DNA from: Cyclina sinensis
Taxonomy: Eukaryota > Mollusca > Bivalvia > Venerida > Veneridae
Length of the DNA: 64,000 nt
Assembly (NCBI GenBank): GCA_012932295.1
Contig: JAAONU010000017.1
Location: 2,418,001-2,482,000 of the forward strand
Direction of reading: 5' to 3'
How positions within the stretch are numbered: the first letter of the stretch is position 1; every line of letters starts with the position of its first letter. The translations under genes and the position numbers were made by a program. Shown in pieces: positions 12,001 through 27,000 of this stretch. The notes beneath the pieces are model-generated. The model saw only the letters and a list, made by a program, of their open reading frames with translations. It was not told the origin of the DNA and searched no databases.

Positions 12001-15000
12001 GTCAAAACATTTAGGTCACAGAGCCCAAATATTGAAAAACTTTGTACACACTCTAGAGGCTACATTTTCAGTCCAAATGTCCTGGAAATTTGTCAGAAAG
12101 GTTGTTTTGATGATTTGTAGCTCAGGTTTGGATATGGGTAATCTGGGGTCAAAAACTAGGTCATAGAGCCCAAATATGGAAAAAATCTTGTTAACACTCT
12201 AGAGATAACATTTTCAGTACAAATAACCTTGAAATTTGTCAAAGAGATTGTTTCAATAATTTCTATGTCAAGTTTGAATATGGGCCATCTGGGGTCAAAT
12301 AACCAGGTCCATAGCAACTTTGTTTAAAGCAGTCATACTCAGGTGAGCGATACAGGGCCATCATGGCCCTCTTGTATTACAATATTAATGAAAGGCTTGC
12401 CAGTTTTGCCTTGTGAATAAAACCTCTGGGTTGGGGTTGGATAGGGGTGGGGAGTTGGGGGGGGGGATGGGGGGGCATTTATAAGGGATATATGGTATCT
12501 TTTCTTATCTTTTGTTTCTTATTGCTGAAGTCATTAGACTATATAGTACCTTCCTAAATGTTCCTCTTCAGTCATTTTCACCCCTCAGCTGAAATAAAGG
12601 TGAAGTTTGACCAATTTACTAGAAAAAGCAGTTCTACCAGGTACCCCTTTTGATGGCTGCTGCTTTCAAGAAAAAAATCTCTTCAAGAATTATGATGTAT
12701 ATAAACAAATTGGAGTAGGTATTGCTATAAAACTGATACAGTGGCAGGTTTATCAGACATATTCCTCAAATCCTGACAGGACTGCACATGTTATAGAAAA
12801 AACCTGTGCCAGCATATTGCTCTCATCTAATCAGGTCCTTGTCATTCAGATTTCTTCTCTCCTTTTGCTACTCAAAAGTTACAATGAAATAAAGAAGATG
12901 GCAGGTTCTTGGACTTGGGTTCCCTGCACTGGCATACTTAATTATTTCCTGCAGCTGTGACCCCATTCAATACATATATCTAGTCCCCGCCACCCCTTAT
13001 TTTAAGGAGCAGATTAGTTGCCCAGTGGTAATGTAATGGACTTGTAATCTGGGGGTCTCAGATACCTTAGATGAGTAGCTTATAATTTTCAGCATTTTAG
13101 TCGTTTGGTTTGCAAACTCATTGAAACCCAAAAACATTCGAATTAGATAACTAATTTCTTTTATATACAGTTGGGAAATATGTTAGATTTTTATGCCCTC
13201 AAAGGGAGGCATACAGTTTTTTAACTGTCTGTCTGTCCGTCCGTCTGTCCGTCAGAAAAACTTTAACATTGGCCATAACTTCCTTATTTGTGAGTGGATT
13301 TATTTCATACTTGGACACAACGTCCCTTTAGACAAGACCTTTCCACTGACCTATAATTATTTGACCTTGACCCCTGATTGACCTTCACCTTAAAGATCCA
13401 ATTGTTCAAAAACTTTAACATTGGTAATAACTTCTTTATTAGTAAGTGGATTTACTTCATACTTGGACACAACACCCCTTTGGCCAAGACCTTCTCACCG
13501 ATGTTTCATTATTTGACCTTGACCTCTTAATATCCAATTGTCCAAAAACTAATATTTGGCCATAACTTCCAAATTAGTAAGTGGATATACTTCATACTTG
13601 GACACAACCCCCTTTGGGTAAGACCTTCCCACGGACCTATATTTATTTGACCTTGACCCCTGAAAGACTGGTTCTCAGCTCAAAGGTCAAAGCACCACTT
13701 TCGGTAGCATTGTCGTCTTACAGTGACAGTTCTTGTTTCTATTGTGATTTGGGCCAGTGAAAGTCAGTATTAATTTTTTTTTAATTCCCATCTCTAAAAT
13801 ATTTGTCAGTTTGGGCCTCTAAAAAAAAGAGTATAATTATCCGTTCAATTCAGTGTTCTATGACAATGAAATTGAGCTGTGGAAAATTCATTACAATTTT
13901 ACCATCTAACAAAACATCTTCAGATGTGGTTAACATTTTCAAGTTCTTTTTTTTACTCTTTAGTGAAAGAAAAGTAAGAAGGGTAGAAGTTTTTGCAGTC
14001 AGTAATGATAAGACATAGGAATTTTTGTTGAACATAAGCAATGGTATTTTTTTGGAGCGTTTTATCGTTTTCCTGTCTTGTATAATTCTGATTCAGAAGA
14101 TAAAGTAAATATAGCACCTTCATTCTGCAGATGTTCATGGAAGTTTTGCAACAAACCGTCTGCTGCAAACGTTTGCATTCCAAAATAAACTGGTAAATAT
14201 TTGTGATAAGAAAATTTGTGATGAAATCAGACTGTGTTCTTCATGATGCACCATAAATTTTGTTTCAAGAATGATAATGTAATGTTAAGGAGATATAAGT
14301 GATTGTTTTGCTGCATCTAAGGTTAACAAATGGTAAAACCCTTCACCTTATCACAGTTCTGCATTTCCCTGCAGTATGACACTAAACAAAGGCTGTTGAT
14401 ATGGTGTTAAGATGGTTGTTTTGGGTCAGTTATGGACAAAACTTGTCAGAAATCACAATGTCCATGATACCATGTATAATTACAGACTATAATAACAATA
14501 TATGGTATCAGTGACATTGTACCAGCCTCTTTTTCCCTAACTACACTCAAGAAATATTTTGCCTCTTCAGAAGTTATCTCCCTTCAGAGAAGTCCAGATA
14601 GTCAGAGATCCACTTCAGTAACATCATAGCAAAAGGTGCAAACTGTATCAAGACCTTTGCCGAGTTTCAGCTGCAAACCCTTAACTCAAAGGTGAAGGTC
14701 ACCTGACACGTAACAGTGATTCTTGGTCTTCTCAGAGTGGTGTAAGTTTTACAAAGCAGTAAAGTCACTTAACTTATGTTACTGCCTTCAGCTGCAATTC
14801 TGAAACTTACTTCATATTCACCATGGTCACTAGATACTCTTCAGTCAAGAAGAAATTGTTGCATGACCTAAATCAGTAAAACGAAATTTTACATAATTTC
14901 ATAAATATGAAGTTTCCAGGATACAGTTCAGAAAAAAAAAAAGAAAAAAAAAAAGATCAGTTAATTGTAGCCAGATTTACAGCAACGCAAAAAGCCAAGT

Positions 15001-18000
15001 ATTTGGAACATTGAATTTACATTAGATATTTGTATTTTATCTGATACCATTTGATACACAGCCCTTTGAGAATATTTAATGATACTGGAAATCTGGAGAA
15101 ATAATTTGTTTTTTAGTTTTTGTAGTTATGACCTCAATTTACAGAAAAAAGTAAGTTTTGTGTATGTTTTATATGAACAATATACATTGTATAACAATCT
15201 TACTGAAGTACACGATCTCCCTACTGTTAATAGCGTAGCGATTTTTAGGATATAATTTTAATCAGATGGCATTCTATATCTATTTTCCATTGGAAAGGGG
15301 AGGGTTGTTGTTGTTGTTTCTTGCATGGAAAAGTCTTAAGAAGGTCATTCAGTGGAGTTCACTCTGACTTTCTTAAAATAAAATTTCAAGAAAAAGAGCT
15401 TACTTTCAAGCCATATAAAACTGGTTTTGTTAGGGTTCACCTTATTTAGGGAGTCCACAATGTGTTTAAAGTGAAAATGAAATGTTACGCTTCATTGTTG
15501 ATTACCTAAAAAATATCAGTTCATCAGATTAGCCCATAAATCGACCAACAAGGCAAAAATAATGTTGCACTTCATTGTTATTTTGCCCAAAAATAGACCA
15601 AGTAGGCAAACCTTAAATGTTGCACTACATTGTTGATTACCTAGGCAAAAATTAAATTTTGCAATTCATTGTTAATCAGCCCAAAAATAGACCTCGGCAA
15701 AAACTTTTAGTACACTCTTCAGTAAGTTTTACTGCTTGTTTACTTTCCCTAAGCTGGATTATCTTGTCCTTTGACAGGTTTGTTTGCTTTTTATATCATA
15801 AAGATTTTTATTGCAGTGTACTTAAACTTTGAACTTTTTGTAAGGGAGGGAACTCATATTTAACTAATGATTATTTCATATGGATAGTTGCAGTTGTCTC
15901 CCTTAGTGTTATTAGACTAAGTTTCTAGAGTGAGTTACTCAGAATAAAGTAAAGCCGAGTAATTTTTTACAGGTATTAAGAGAGGAAGGAATTATCTTGA
16001 AATATTTGTAGAAAAAATTATACTTAATGCACACTCAGTGTTCACAGCACATAGTTACCACATGTTATTATGAATTAAAAAAAAACAAAAACAAAAAAAA
16101 AACGGTGTGACAGTACCGTAGCTGTTTTTCTGTTATCTTCCAAAAAGAGAGACTTATACTATAACTTGAAATCAAACTTACAAATTTTATTTACTAGAAA
16201 GGTTTCCACCCGAATAAGGCATACTCTAAAAAAGGGGTTCCATTCTGTTTCAAGCATTACCATTATCTGTCAGTAAAGATTGTTTTCTCCATTAATATTA
16301 TATTGTATGTGTCTGTCTTTTTTAAGAATATTTATGTGACATACAGTAGGTGCTTAATACTAATATTACAAGGTCATAAATGGAGAATACCACACCCTCA
16401 GTCCTACCCTAGGTTTAGTGGTTTAAATCCTTGTTGGGGTGAAAGATTTTCCACATTGTACATTTAATGTGCATTTAATGTGTTTAACATTTCTGGTCTG
16501 AACTCAAGAAGCAGTCATTGTATGGAGTTTATACAAGTTGCAAGAACTTGTTTCTATGAGTAAAATTAAACTTAATGGGCATAAATCGTATCTAAAAAAA
16601 TAAGGAGCAGGTATTCTGCTGTTTTCATTCCAAATTTTTATTTTGTATTTCAAGTGACATGTAGTTATTTGTTGTGCTCTATCCATAGGGTACATGTTCA
16701 GGCGGTAACTTTATATAGCTTTAATTATAATCTTGGTCACATACTTGTGAATGAAGCAGAAAATTGAATTAGAAGTCATTGTATTGGCTGCCTGTATCCT
16801 GTCAAGATCGGGTAACATGATATGGCCGATAGGATAATGTGATACAAACATGTCTGGATGGTAACAGATACCATTTGTGTTTGTTACGATGACATCCTGT
16901 AACTTTAAAGTTGCAATTACACAGTGATGTCTGAAACAGTATCCCATCGTGTCAAAATTGCCACTGCTTCGGCTCAAAGTTTGACTTTTCTTCACTTTAT
17001 GTGTAGTAAACCTTTAAAATTGCAATTTCAAATGGGAATAACCTGAAAGTTGGGAGTTTTATCGCCCTTTAATTAATGTAGCACAAGGAGTATAGTAGCA
17101 GTGAAATTGGCTATATATGCGGAAAGTTACTGAAAACATGAAACTGTGCTTTCATAATTATGTTTAAATAATCAAAATTAAAGTCAAACTAACAGAAAAA
17201 AATGGTTCATTATATAAACACATTGTGTATTTTATAAGAGAAGTATTCATAAAATTAGAAAACAAAATTTGGTACAAAACTATTAATGTCTCATGAAAAG
17301 GGGGCAGCAATTTGTTAAACTGAAGAGTTTTGTGTGAATTGAAGCTTCATTTGTAAAGATATCGAACTTTTAATACTGTAATAACATCTACAACACTTTC
17401 TTGTAGTGTACTGAAGGGTGACGAGCGAAATTTTAAGTAACTTCAAATAGGCCTATTGACAGATTATATAGATTTATGTATCTATGTGGCTCATTATCTA
17501 TCAGGACAAATTTAACAAAGAACTTGTAAATACAAGCGGGATTTTTGATGTTGTGCATTACGTTTTTATTGTTGTGTGAGTTTGAATAAATAAAAACTGG
17601 TAGTATTAAAAGCTATTGATCGGAAGTTAAGTGAAATAGAAAATATTTAGAGAAGATTGTAAATGGACGTAATGTGACTTAAAAATGGATGGTATTTTAA
17701 CAAGGCTAGCTATGTATATTGGAAACTTTTGATGGAAGACATCATAAGTGTGTGAATTTTTCATGCAAAATTTTGATGTGTTTTAGGTATAATGGTGTCT
17801 TTTGTAGTATAAGGGTATCAGTTGATAGTTCAATTGATGAATTTGATAGAAAACTGATTCAGAAGTGAATTACATGCAGAATGAAATAAGTTAAAATAAA
17901 ACAACAAAACAAAACAATTATGTTCTCAAAATTCAACAAAATAAAGCAGAAAAATCTGTGGCCTTGAAAGGTCAAGGTCATAATTCCAATGTCAAGGTCT

Positions 18001-21000
18001 AAATTCAGACTTCAAAAATCTTAAAGGTCATTAGATAATAAAAATCATTGGATTAAAGTTATTATACTGGCCATAATCGTCGTAACAAATAAACCAAATT
18101 AGAGCTCTAGTCAATGCTTTAAAACATCATCAACAGCCTATCTGCACGGTTATTTTTCTTGGATGGCAAGATGTGCTTGAGATACCTCAGGATTTTTTAT
18201 CAAAAATATTTTATAACCTACCAGTCTTTAATTGCTTTGGAAAATGCCTAACGCACTTCTTTTGTATCTGTAAAACACTTCAATTTAGGTCATGTGATCA
18301 GTTTTGAATATGTGACACGGACAACAATAATGGATCATTCAAAAAGTATATTAATTCAAAAAAAGATAGAAAAACCAAAATGTACTTATAAGCATGGTCA
18401 TTGAAACATTTACAGTACTGGGAAAAGGCTGCAAAAATTACTGAGAATACTATCGGCACTACATTTGTCAGGTCCTGTAAATGAAATGTTGTTTTTAAAG
18501 AAAATTAGCATCATCTGACTAAATCTGAGCAATGGTAAATGAAAGTAGTAGGTGTTTTTATATCCACTGACATCCATTAACATATTCAAGTTATAAATGA
18601 AAATAAAAAGCAAATTTTCCTTTTAGAAAGTTGCCTGTGCCTTGGTGTGAATATTTACATAAGTTGGTGATGATGATACATTTTTGTTAATTAATGGTCT
18701 TATAATTATAACTTTAAATATTTTAAAACTTAAATCTGAGTATGAAATCATGAAGTATTTCTTTAAGTAACATTTTTTTTTTTTTTTTTTTTTTTTGTAG
18801 GTTTATTATACTCCAGTATCAAAATGATTTTAACAATATCCTCACTAAGAACTGTTAATCTTTGGTGAAATTTTTGATTTTGCGATCAATACTGTATTCA
18901 TTTCTGAGAATTTGAAGTATTTAAGTTTCACAAGATATGCTGAATGCAAATTCTGCAATTATGTTTGAACTCATTGAGATTATTTTGATTAGGATAATCC
19001 AATACTTATCTGTCTGAAAACTTAGACCATATATTGATTGAAAAACATATTGCATACAGTATTTGAAAATTTCTGTGCCAAGTATTCAGATTTGCCTGAA
19101 ACATCAGATAGTTGTATATAACTCAATATGAGCATTTTTACCCCATTTATCTGCTTAAATAACTTTGGTTTCATATTTGCATGAAGTAATATAAGGCCTG
19201 TTATAAAAATTTTTGAATAAGATTTGCATAAAAAATACCTCTAAGATAATTTATGAGTGTTTACTGTATTCAAATTCACATTTGACTAATGGTAAATAGT
19301 TCAGTAATAAAATCTTAATTGCAATCTACCGCAGCAACCTACTTATTTAATTGACATTTATTTATTTGACTTATTATGAAAATACTGCATTAACTGGGTA
19401 AGAATGTAGAAACAAAGTGGGACATCAAAAGAATTTTTCAAATTGTTGTAGCTTTTATCTGTAGTAATTTTCAAGCCATTTTGAAGTATTATGAATAATA
19501 TCTCAGCTTTATTTAATGAAATCAATGGCTTTCATCACCTTGTAATTTCGAAAGTTATAAATAATTTTTTTAGCCTCAGGGGTGACTAACTGTTACTCCC
19601 TTAAATAAAATTTCAATATGGCCTCATTATTATACAGTTTTGTCACTAGTTATATACATATTTTCAATGTCATATGCTTAGTGTAGTAAGGATAATATTT
19701 ACATTAAACAGGGAACACTTTTGGAATACCTTGGACACTGGACAACTGCAACTGATGATAGAATTTTTGTATTTACATTTAAATGTTGCAACAGAACACT
19801 TTCTTCCGCACCTGTGTTTTTAAACAGAAATGGTTCAATACCCCTACAGTTAATGTGACAGTTTGTTTTGTTAAAACGGTGTGAAGGAATTTCTTGGGTT
19901 TAAGTAACGAGGATGTAGATTTTAAATGTTTTGTACAGTCAGGTTTTAAAGTAGAACGTGAGAGTTCATTCGGTACAAAATAATAGTAAATCAAATGTTT
20001 TTGAGGATTAAACTTAAATAGATTCACTGACTGGATTATAATAGTTGAAATTCTTTGAGCCTGTTTCATATATATCGTTACCTTTCCTGGATATCTAATA
20101 AGTGAGGGAATATAAATATTTTTTCAGCATCTGAAATTTAAAGAAAATTAAGTAATGCAATAACAAAACAGAATTTTTTGCATTAACATTTTTTTCTATG
20201 CATTTATATGAAGCTCTTATTTGTGATATTTCAGCTATCAAAATAAAACTGACATCAGATTGAATTCTGAAGTGCGATTATAATTATTATGTTAATTAGA
20301 AAATATCTAATTATTTGTGTCTAAATCTTTCATTTATGGAGCCACTTTCAAAATTCATGTAAGGCAAGTACTTGTAATGCAAGTGTGAAATTTCAACTTT
20401 AAACATGAAGAACTAATTAAATTCTGTAATACCTTATTCAGTAAATACAACTTAAGGACACAAAAGCATTCAACATTGTTTATCTAAGTAATTAAAGTCT
20501 GTATAAAGATGTATCAACATTATTTTGATTGACTTGAAAGCAAAGACTTGACCTAAAATGTTATTGTAATGTAACCATTAAAACAGCTATAGTTCAGTAT
20601 ACACTGCTGTTACCTGTAATCTAAAATATTATTTTTGCAAAATTAGACAATGAAATTTACTAATTTCTGTCAAAAAATGTACTATCATTTGGAGCCCCAA
20701 TATAATTTCGTTGGCAATTCTTACTATTATTAAGGAGACAGGGTTGGGATTGGAAGGTCAGTGGGGAGAGTCAGGGTTTTGTACTTTTGCAAGTATTAAT
20801 GTTCTTACACCATAACTGAAGTATTAAATGTTACACTGAACATAACACAAAATGCAACATATGTATAACATTCAAAATATTAATGTGCTTAGTTTCTTTT
20901 CTTGGTTGAATTAATGAAAGTCGGTATAAGAGTTGAAGGTGAAGCAATGTTTGTGTTTTGCTTTATGTTATCAGCTAGTGCTGGTGAGCTAATTTGTGCT

Positions 21001-24000
21001 ACAGATATAATCATTAAGCTGTAATTTCCAGAGGTGCGATTAATTCACTATCGACATGGCCACAGGTTTTTGAAGACTTACGTCTGGACCTGTTGAGATA
21101 TATAAACTAATGGTTTTTTATTCATGTGTATATTTTACGAAGATTTTTTTCTTTTTCTCATAAATAACAGAAGAGGAAAATGGATCAGTCAAAGTAAATG
21201 ATGTTTTATATAAAGGCATGGAAGATTTTTAGAGTTACTTGATTAAGACAGGTCTCTATAGATTCTTGTCTATTTTGTTGATAAAAAATATAAATACGTA
21301 CATAAAACTTTCTAATTTCATGGTTTTCACATATTTTCTTGGCAAAACAGTAAGATACGAATGTGATAACAGAAAGTGTTATTTTTTTGTATCTAGAAGA
21401 TTTGACTGGTTTCATTTTATAGGAAATAGACTGGTTTACGTGTATTTATTTAACAACTTTTAAATTGACTGGAATAGATAAACAACTGGAAACAGAGGTT
21501 TCATGAAATCTGGAAATTTCACCTGTATAAATACTCGAAAAAGCATTTCTTGCAAACACGAAAGCAGTTTTGCAGTTAGATCGTGTTTATAAAATACTGG
21601 TATAAAAATGCATTCTATGCTGAAGCAGTTTTTCTGTATTTTGGAGAAAATAAAGTGATTAATATTAACATATTAAGATTATTGAACTGTTAACAATGGA
21701 ACCACCTAATGTTTTTGGTTATTCATTCCCTAATGTTAGGTGAACTTGTTAGGTTTACAGAGTCATTCGCTTGTTAAAGACACCGATGGAGTTGTGAATT
21801 TGTGTTACATACAGAATATAGTAGAATAGTACTCAGTGACTTGTGTTACAGACACAATAGGAATTGTTGAATTTGTGTTACACAACTATTATACAAATAG
21901 AAGTGACAAACTTGTGTTGACATTCTTACAGAATAGGAGCTTAAATTTGACCCACAAATCTATTGTTGACAGAAACAGTTGTGTTACACAAACAAGTTGA
22001 ATATTTGTGTTACATAAGCAATGAAGCAGCCTCCAGGTTTAAACCCACAACTGGAAGCCCTAGCACAGGAGGTACTTGCAATGTAAGTGCTAAAAGTTGT
22101 AAGTCAGAAGTCAGTGTATAAAGGTGAAGGAGTGCAGGATGGGTTTAAGGGGGATGGGTATGTTGGAGATTATTTGGGTACCGGTATGTTGGAGGTAGCT
22201 GAACTGGGTGTGTTGGAGGGAATTAGCAGGGTATATTGGAGGGGAGGGTGATATGTTGGAGGGGAGCAGGGTATTTTAGATGGTAGTGGATTAACTTGCA
22301 TCTGTGAAATTGTCTGTAGTTTATATATTCAGTAAGTGACTGTATTATTCTCGTGTGTACACGTAGCATATGTGAATGTCTGACATAATGTGCATATTTC
22401 CTGTTGAAATTTAATGGTTCTGTACAGCTGAAAAATGTAAAAATCTGACACAAAAGGTGTTTTCTTTCTTGAGCAAATTTGTTGTAATTAATTGTTTATT
22501 TTGTATCACAATGCATGGCGGACATTGCCTGAAGGCCTTGTAAATTGTCACCAGTTCCTTACAGTCATTAAATTTAATGATTACAAAATAATTACCAATA
22601 TCCATTAGACCATTAATGAAAGCAAAAAAAGTCACAATTTTTTTCTTCTAAAGAAATTAGAATGATGACCCTTCTTATTTTTGTCACAGTATTTAATAAT
22701 ATAATCACACAGTTGAGGTTTTCATCATCTGAAGGAGTAAGCCGAATTTTAATATCATTTTTTATCATCACTTTTATCATCACCTATGCTCATGATTTTT
22801 TATCCCTCTTGTTCATATTCATTATAATTGTCATCATCATCGTCATTGATAAAATGATTTAAAGTATTTGTAATGTCACATATTTCACTGAAAGAATTAA
22901 AAAAATAGCAAGGGTTGGGTTTAGAACTATTGTATGTGCACAGAAATAAAGATGATGATACATACATTAGTTTCACGCCGAATGCTTGTGATGTATGAGT
23001 GGTGTAATAATATTAAACATTTTATATTTAGGAGAATAATTATGTTTCTTGAAACTTTTGACACATTTGAATGAAGAGAGATGGCAATGTGTTTAGCAGA
23101 CATAAGATTGTAGTTTCTTCTGCAGTCCTAAGATTGCGTTGTATCTCTATAATGACACAATGACATTTTTTTTAATGGTCAGCAGGCACTTTCAGTCCTT
23201 CAACAAGTGATAAAGGTTGCTGACTTGTAAACCTCTGTAGCCTCTCAGGGTATTTTGAGTCACAGGTTGCATCTGTTAACTCAGCTTTTTATGTGAGAAA
23301 GCATTTTTTTGAGTACATGTAATTTGGTTCCAGTATTAAGTACTTAATTTTGGTAGTTGTCAACTGAAAGTTGAAAGACTTGGATAATTTAATCCAAGCA
23401 GCCATATGTTTATACTCTGAGTTTTTAGTTGCCCCAAATTTCTGGTCCCAAAGCATAATAGTAAGTAACCTGCTATTTTATGACTGGTTTGCAACATGAA
23501 AAGAGATTTTGATTATTATAATGGGAAATAGATTAAAGAGCAGAGCATCTGGGAATATGTTCTTTTTTCTGTACCAGTTGATTAATCAAAGCCATACCAT
23601 AGGGGGTGGAATGCAATACTTTAACAAAATGATACATTCTGCTCATTCAGAAAGTATAGTTTTCCCGAAAGTTTGGCATTTTCATGCTAAATACAATAAC
23701 AGAATATCTTGCTCACAAACATTTTTAAAAGATATTGGTACTCAAAAAGTAAATAAAAAGATCTCTTTCATATCAACTGGCCTAGTTACATGAGAGTTCT
23801 ATAAGGTCTGGGCCTATTCTTTTCATCTCAGCACAATGATAGACTTGAGTGAAGACCAACAGGATATTGCCTGTGCCTAGCAACAGATGTTTGTTATAAT
23901 TCTCATTGTTGGTTAAGAAGGTAGGCTGAAAATTTGCACCAGTTTGTTAGATAAAAAATAGCAATCTTACCCTCCAATATATAGTCACAGCAACACATAA

Positions 24001-27000
24001 ATGAAGTTGATTACCACAGCAACAAGATACTGGAAACTGGCTGCAGTACAACAGGATTAGAAAATTTTATTAAAACACCAACAGAATAAAGAAAGATGAC
24101 TACAGGGGCCACAAGGTGTGGTCTGTAAACTGTTTTAAGAAAGTCTTAAAGATTATTTTCTGTTTATTTTCAGGGAGCAACCCATATTTTCTGTGAAATG
24201 TCATGTGTTCCAAATTGATCCAGAGACAAAGAAGAACTGGTTGCCAGCAAGTAAAACAGCTGTTGCCGTCTCCTACTACTATGACAGTGCAAGGAACACA
24301 TACAGAATCATCAGTGTCGAGGGGTCAAAGGTAACTTTTATATATTTATATATATAGTTGCAGTTTTGGGCAACACATCTTGGTGATAAGGTTGTCAAGG
24401 ACACGCATTTGCAAGGTCTGTATTTAGAGAGATGCGTTTAAGCTGCAAAACAACCTTAAATTGAGAAGTGAGAGCTTTGTTCTTACGTAGGATAAGGTAG
24501 CAGCATCTCCTCGGCTTGGAAACCATTACTGTCTATCTATACATTCATACTGGTCCTTCCCATGAGCGATTGCTAGGTAAAGTGCACGCCCAATTTATGA
24601 CTAATTGGTGGAGGGAATTAAAATCAGTTCAACCAAACTTCATATTTATATTTGACAGTTAAGTTTAAACACTTTTTATTCTATGTTTTTGTCTATATAG
24701 TGCCGGCCCGTCTAGCTCAGTTGGTTGAGCATCGTATTGTCAATCTTGACGATCCCATTAAGGCTGGCAAAATTTCTCTGTGATATTTGATCTATAGATC
24801 ATTTGTCCCTCACCACTGAAGCAAGTTAGGAAGTAGTCAGTCACTTGCGGAGAAATTTGGTTAGTAAACTGGTTGGATACCCAGGAACACAGGTTAGGTG
24901 GACTGACAGCAGGGATATGACCTTTGCTGTTAAACTGGCGTTAAACCCCAGTAAAACTAAACTGAACTTGTCTATATAGTTTCATTTTTGTGTTTGATAT
25001 TTTAATTCTTCATTCAAGCAATGTTGTACATATTCTTAAACATATATAACTACTGTTTCAGGCCATTATCAACAGTACCATTACACCAAATATGGCTTTC
25101 ACAAAGACGTCACAGAAGTTTGGGCAGTGGTCTGACCCCAGGGCTAACACAGTCTATGGGCTGGGCTTCAGTACAGAATCTGACCTAGCTAAAGTAAGTT
25201 CCAAAAGAAAATATAAATTGAAAAGGAATTAAAACAGGTATATGGAATGGAAAGTGTTTAACTTATATTCTTTGCTGTTAGCAAAATGAGCCAAAAAATG
25301 CTTCTGTGCCCAGCTGTACAGTGGGAGGAGACTGTGCAACCAGTCTTTCTATTTTAATAATCCTGATGTTGGGATATAAACTTGTGTTGAGTTGACATAG
25401 CTTCGATTTGCTGACTGTTGCCTTTATTTTAGCTAACACAGCAATATAAGAACATACTATACTTTTACAAGACTTTTTCTATTGGAGGCATGGTATAAAA
25501 AGTCAGATTGCAGTTCTAAATGTGTTTGAAGAAATTTTGGGAAGTTTACAAAATGCATTTCATATGATGATGTTTTTTTAGCTCATCTGAGCCATAGGCT
25601 CATGGTGAGCTATTAGGATTGATCAATGTCTTTCATTCGTCCACACTTAGTTTGATAACACTCTAGTGGTCACATTTTTGCCTCAGTTGTCATGAAACTT
25701 GGTCAGGATGTTTGTTCTGGTAATTACTCATATGAATTCAAATATGGGTCATGTGGGATGAAAAACTAGGTCACATGGCCCAAAAATAGAAACAATCTGT
25801 TAACAATCTAGAGGCTACTTTTTCAGTCCAAATATCCAGGAAATTTGTCAGAAAAGTTTTTTTGATGATTTCTAGCTCAAGTTCGAATATGGGTCATCTG
25901 GGGTCAAAAACTAGGTCACTGAGCCCAAATCTGGAAAAACCTTGTTAACAATCTAGAGGTAACATCTTCAGCCCAAATATCCTGGAAATTTGCCAGAAAG
26001 GTTGTTTCAATAATTTCTAGGTCAAGTTCGAATATAAATCATCTAGGGTCAATAAACCAGGTCTGTAGCAACTTTGTTAAAAGCAGTGTTACTCAGGTGA
26101 TTGAGATAGGGCCACCATGGCCCTCTTGTTTATCATTACCTTGGTCCAACAAGATTTTATTTGATATGGGTATATATTCATATATATTAGGGAAGTCTTG
26201 CTTAATGGACTGCTCAAATAGAAGTTTTGATAAATCTTCTCAATGGTCTAGTGACTTGAGTGAGGGATCTTTCATCAAACTGACTTTTTCTCATTTTTAT
26301 CATATTCAATTAAATGATAGTAATCAAGGATCAAGTGTGTTCTGCTTGAGTAAACAAAATTTAGGGCCGTGATATCAGTTACCTCTGGCCAGAATAGATA
26401 ATGTTCTGTTTGTTGTTGTTGTTGTTTGGTGTTACTGTGACTGATATATTGGAGAACTTAATAAATATGAAGTCTGTGTTCCTTATATATCTTGGAAAAT
26501 TTAATATATTAAAAAACTTTGAGATACAGAAAAATCAATGTACTGGTTGTTCATACAGACTTAGAATAATTCTGAGAATGACAATGTCAACAACTAACCA
26601 GAGTTTGGCATAGAACAAAGGTGAAAAGTTTCTCCCAGGTATTCAGCAGTTTTGAAAAAGCGAAGTTTCAAGTCAGACTGCATTGTTCTGAAAAAATATT
26701 TATGTCCCAGAAAGACTGTTTATGAATATTTTAAATAATAATAATAAATACATCTTTATTTGAAGAAGGTGACATATTAAGGTTATACATGAAACATACA
26801 TAGACCTTATTTACAATATGACTTTCTTAAACAATAGATTAATAGAATATAATACATGTTAATTATGCATTTAAGCTTCACACATACACAATACATATCA
26901 ACTGACACTCAAAATTATATTCATTATGTAATATCAATTAACAATAGACCTTTCCAGCTTAAACCTAAACCAATACATATGGCAAAGTGGTATCAGTGGA

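Larger units (their letters stand above)
13737..24173. other. rest of Homer intron 1
   Basis: About 10.4 kb of AT-rich intron. I saw only simple repeats (listed apart) and no exon with usable splice sites and phase. An alternative Homer first exon coding Met-Gly (ATGGG followed by GT) was looked for and not found. Confidence 0.55.

Noticed and set aside
10879..12200. Regular repeats considered as a CRISPR array
   Set aside because: The whole 145-bp unit is repeated; there are no unique spacers, and the genome is eukaryotic.
12607..12960. 117-codon plus-strand ORF in Homer intron 1
   Set aside because: No recognised domain, no splice-site or start context, opposite codon look to the conserved exons; probably chance.
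22144..22170. ATGG|GTATGT as an alternative Homer first exon
   Set aside because: Joins exon 2 in the wrong frame; only ATGGG plus G would give Met-Gly-Glu-Gln-Pro.
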